NCBI GenBank assembly: GCA_020249005.1
Contig: JADCGN010000078.1
Span: 1 to 22,108, forward strand
Direction of reading: 5' to 3'
From: Alphaproteobacteria bacterium
GTDB taxonomy: Bacteria > Pseudomonadota > Alphaproteobacteria > UBA2136 > UBA6156
DNA: 22,108 bases
The notes under the pieces are model-generated. The model saw only the letters and a program-made list of their open reading frames with translations, was not told the DNA's origin and did no database searches. Made by a program: the position numbers and the translations under genes. This document shows, piece after piece, positions 21,908 to 22,108 of this stretch (positions within the stretch are counted from its first letter, which is position 1; each line of letters begins with the position of its first letter).

Positions 21908-22108
21908 ATGAGCAACGCCAAAGGCCCGCCCCCGATTTGTGAAAACCGCCGCGCGCGGTATCAGTACGAATTGCTGGAGTTTTACGAGGCGGGCTTGGTG
22001 CTGACCGGCCCCGAAGTGAAGAGCCTGCGGGCCGGCGGGGGGCAGCTAAACGAAGCCTACGCCAGCTTCAGCAAGGGCGAGTTGTGGCTGATCGGCGCGC
22101 ACATCGCC
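21908..22108 (+). CDS. smpB: SsrA-binding protein SmpB (3' truncated by window end)
   Basis: The first 67 codons of SmpB, which brings tmRNA to stalled ribosomes for trans-translation. The N-terminus has Ile-Cys-Glu-Asn-Arg-Arg-Ala-Arg-Tyr-Gln-Tyr, then Glu-Phe-Tyr-Glu-Ala-Gly-Leu-Val-Leu-Thr-Gly-Pro-Glu-Val-Lys-Ser-Leu-Arg, the SmpB core, and Leu-Asn-Glu-Ala-Tyr-Ala. The gene runs off the window without a stop. Its ATG at 21908 lies 55 nt after the tRNA-Cys CCA. No good Shine-Dalgarno site is seen. Confidence 0.95.
   Translation, partial: MSNAKGPPPICENRRARYQYELLEFYEAGLVLTGPEVKSLRAGGGQLNEAYASFSKGELWLIGAHIA

Noticed and set aside
21475..21921. Minus-strand open frame containing a Trp-Asp-Leu-Asn-Pro-Arg segment
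   Set aside because: This segment is the well-known spurious translation of the antisense strand of a tRNA, here tRNA-Cys.
1..22108. CRISPR array, insertion sequence or phage genes
   Set aside because: No regularly spaced repeats, transposase, terminal inverted repeats or phage proteins were seen on either strand.

Overview
The window is about 22 kb of GC-rich bacterial chromosome with tightly packed genes, most of them recognisable. It most resembles an alphaproteobacterium. The reasons are a holdfast-anchor-like (HfaA/HfaB) locus, a flagellar flgB-flgC-fliE / flgI-flgJ-flgK-flgL set driven by sigma-54-type promoters, a stand-alone rod-binding protein of the FlgJ/CheL type, and an IF-2 with a long Ala/Pro-rich N-terminus. 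The assignment rests on gene content and protein style only.

Layout. (1) 1-754: the C-terminus of a secretin, then a cytosolic-looking YkuD-fold L,D-transpeptidase, closed by a perfect bidirectional terminator. (2) 787-2593, minus strand: a compact three-gene curli/holdfast-anchor-like locus. It holds a HfaA-like small secreted protein, a CsgG/HfaB outer-membrane lipoprotein and a 134-residue Asn/Gly/Val-repeat secreted protein. An AT-rich island with a TTGACA promoter precedes it. (3) 2893-6688, minus strand: flgB-flgC-fliE with infB downstream, so infB is not in the usual nusA-infB context. (4) 6785-7654, minus strand: a metallophosphoesterase with altered metal-site motifs, set between the flgB and flgI clusters. 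(5) 7760-13416, plus strand: flgI, flgJ-type rod protein, a FlgN-like chaperone, flgK, flgL, csrA and fliW. These cover P-ring, rod, hook-filament junction and the post-transcriptional CsrA/FliW switch. (6) 13481-17344, plus strand: a family 2 glycosyltransferase, a glutamine-dependent asparagine synthase-like amidotransferase and an orphan VirB11-type ATPase. (7) 17397-20826, minus strand: acyl carrier protein, BioY biotin transporter component and a type V autotransporter. (8) 20886-22108, plus strand: an alpha/beta-hydrolase lipoprotein, tRNA-Cys(GCA) and the start of smpB.

How the parts work together. The flagellar genes form two divergent sigma-54 units: flgB-flgC-fliE leftward and flgI onward rightward, with a second sigma-54 promoter at flgK. 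CsrA and FliW directly follow flgK/flgL, which suits coupling of flagellin translation to assembly state. The glycosyltransferase and AsnB-like enzyme may modify a surface polysaccharide or flagellin (inference).

The most unusual signal is in the promoters. At infB, the autotransporter, the lipoprotein and, more weakly, csrA, a TTGAC-like box lies exactly 36 nt upstream of the start codon. At flgI and flgK the sigma-54 -12 element lies exactly 13 nt upstream of the ATG. All six therefore predict transcription starting at or within a base or so of the start codon, that is, leaderless mRNAs, and none of the six has a well-placed Shine-Dalgarno sequence. Genes such as flgB, the FlgN-like gene, acpP, bioY and the metallophosphoesterase have ordinary leaders or Shine-Dalgarno sites.
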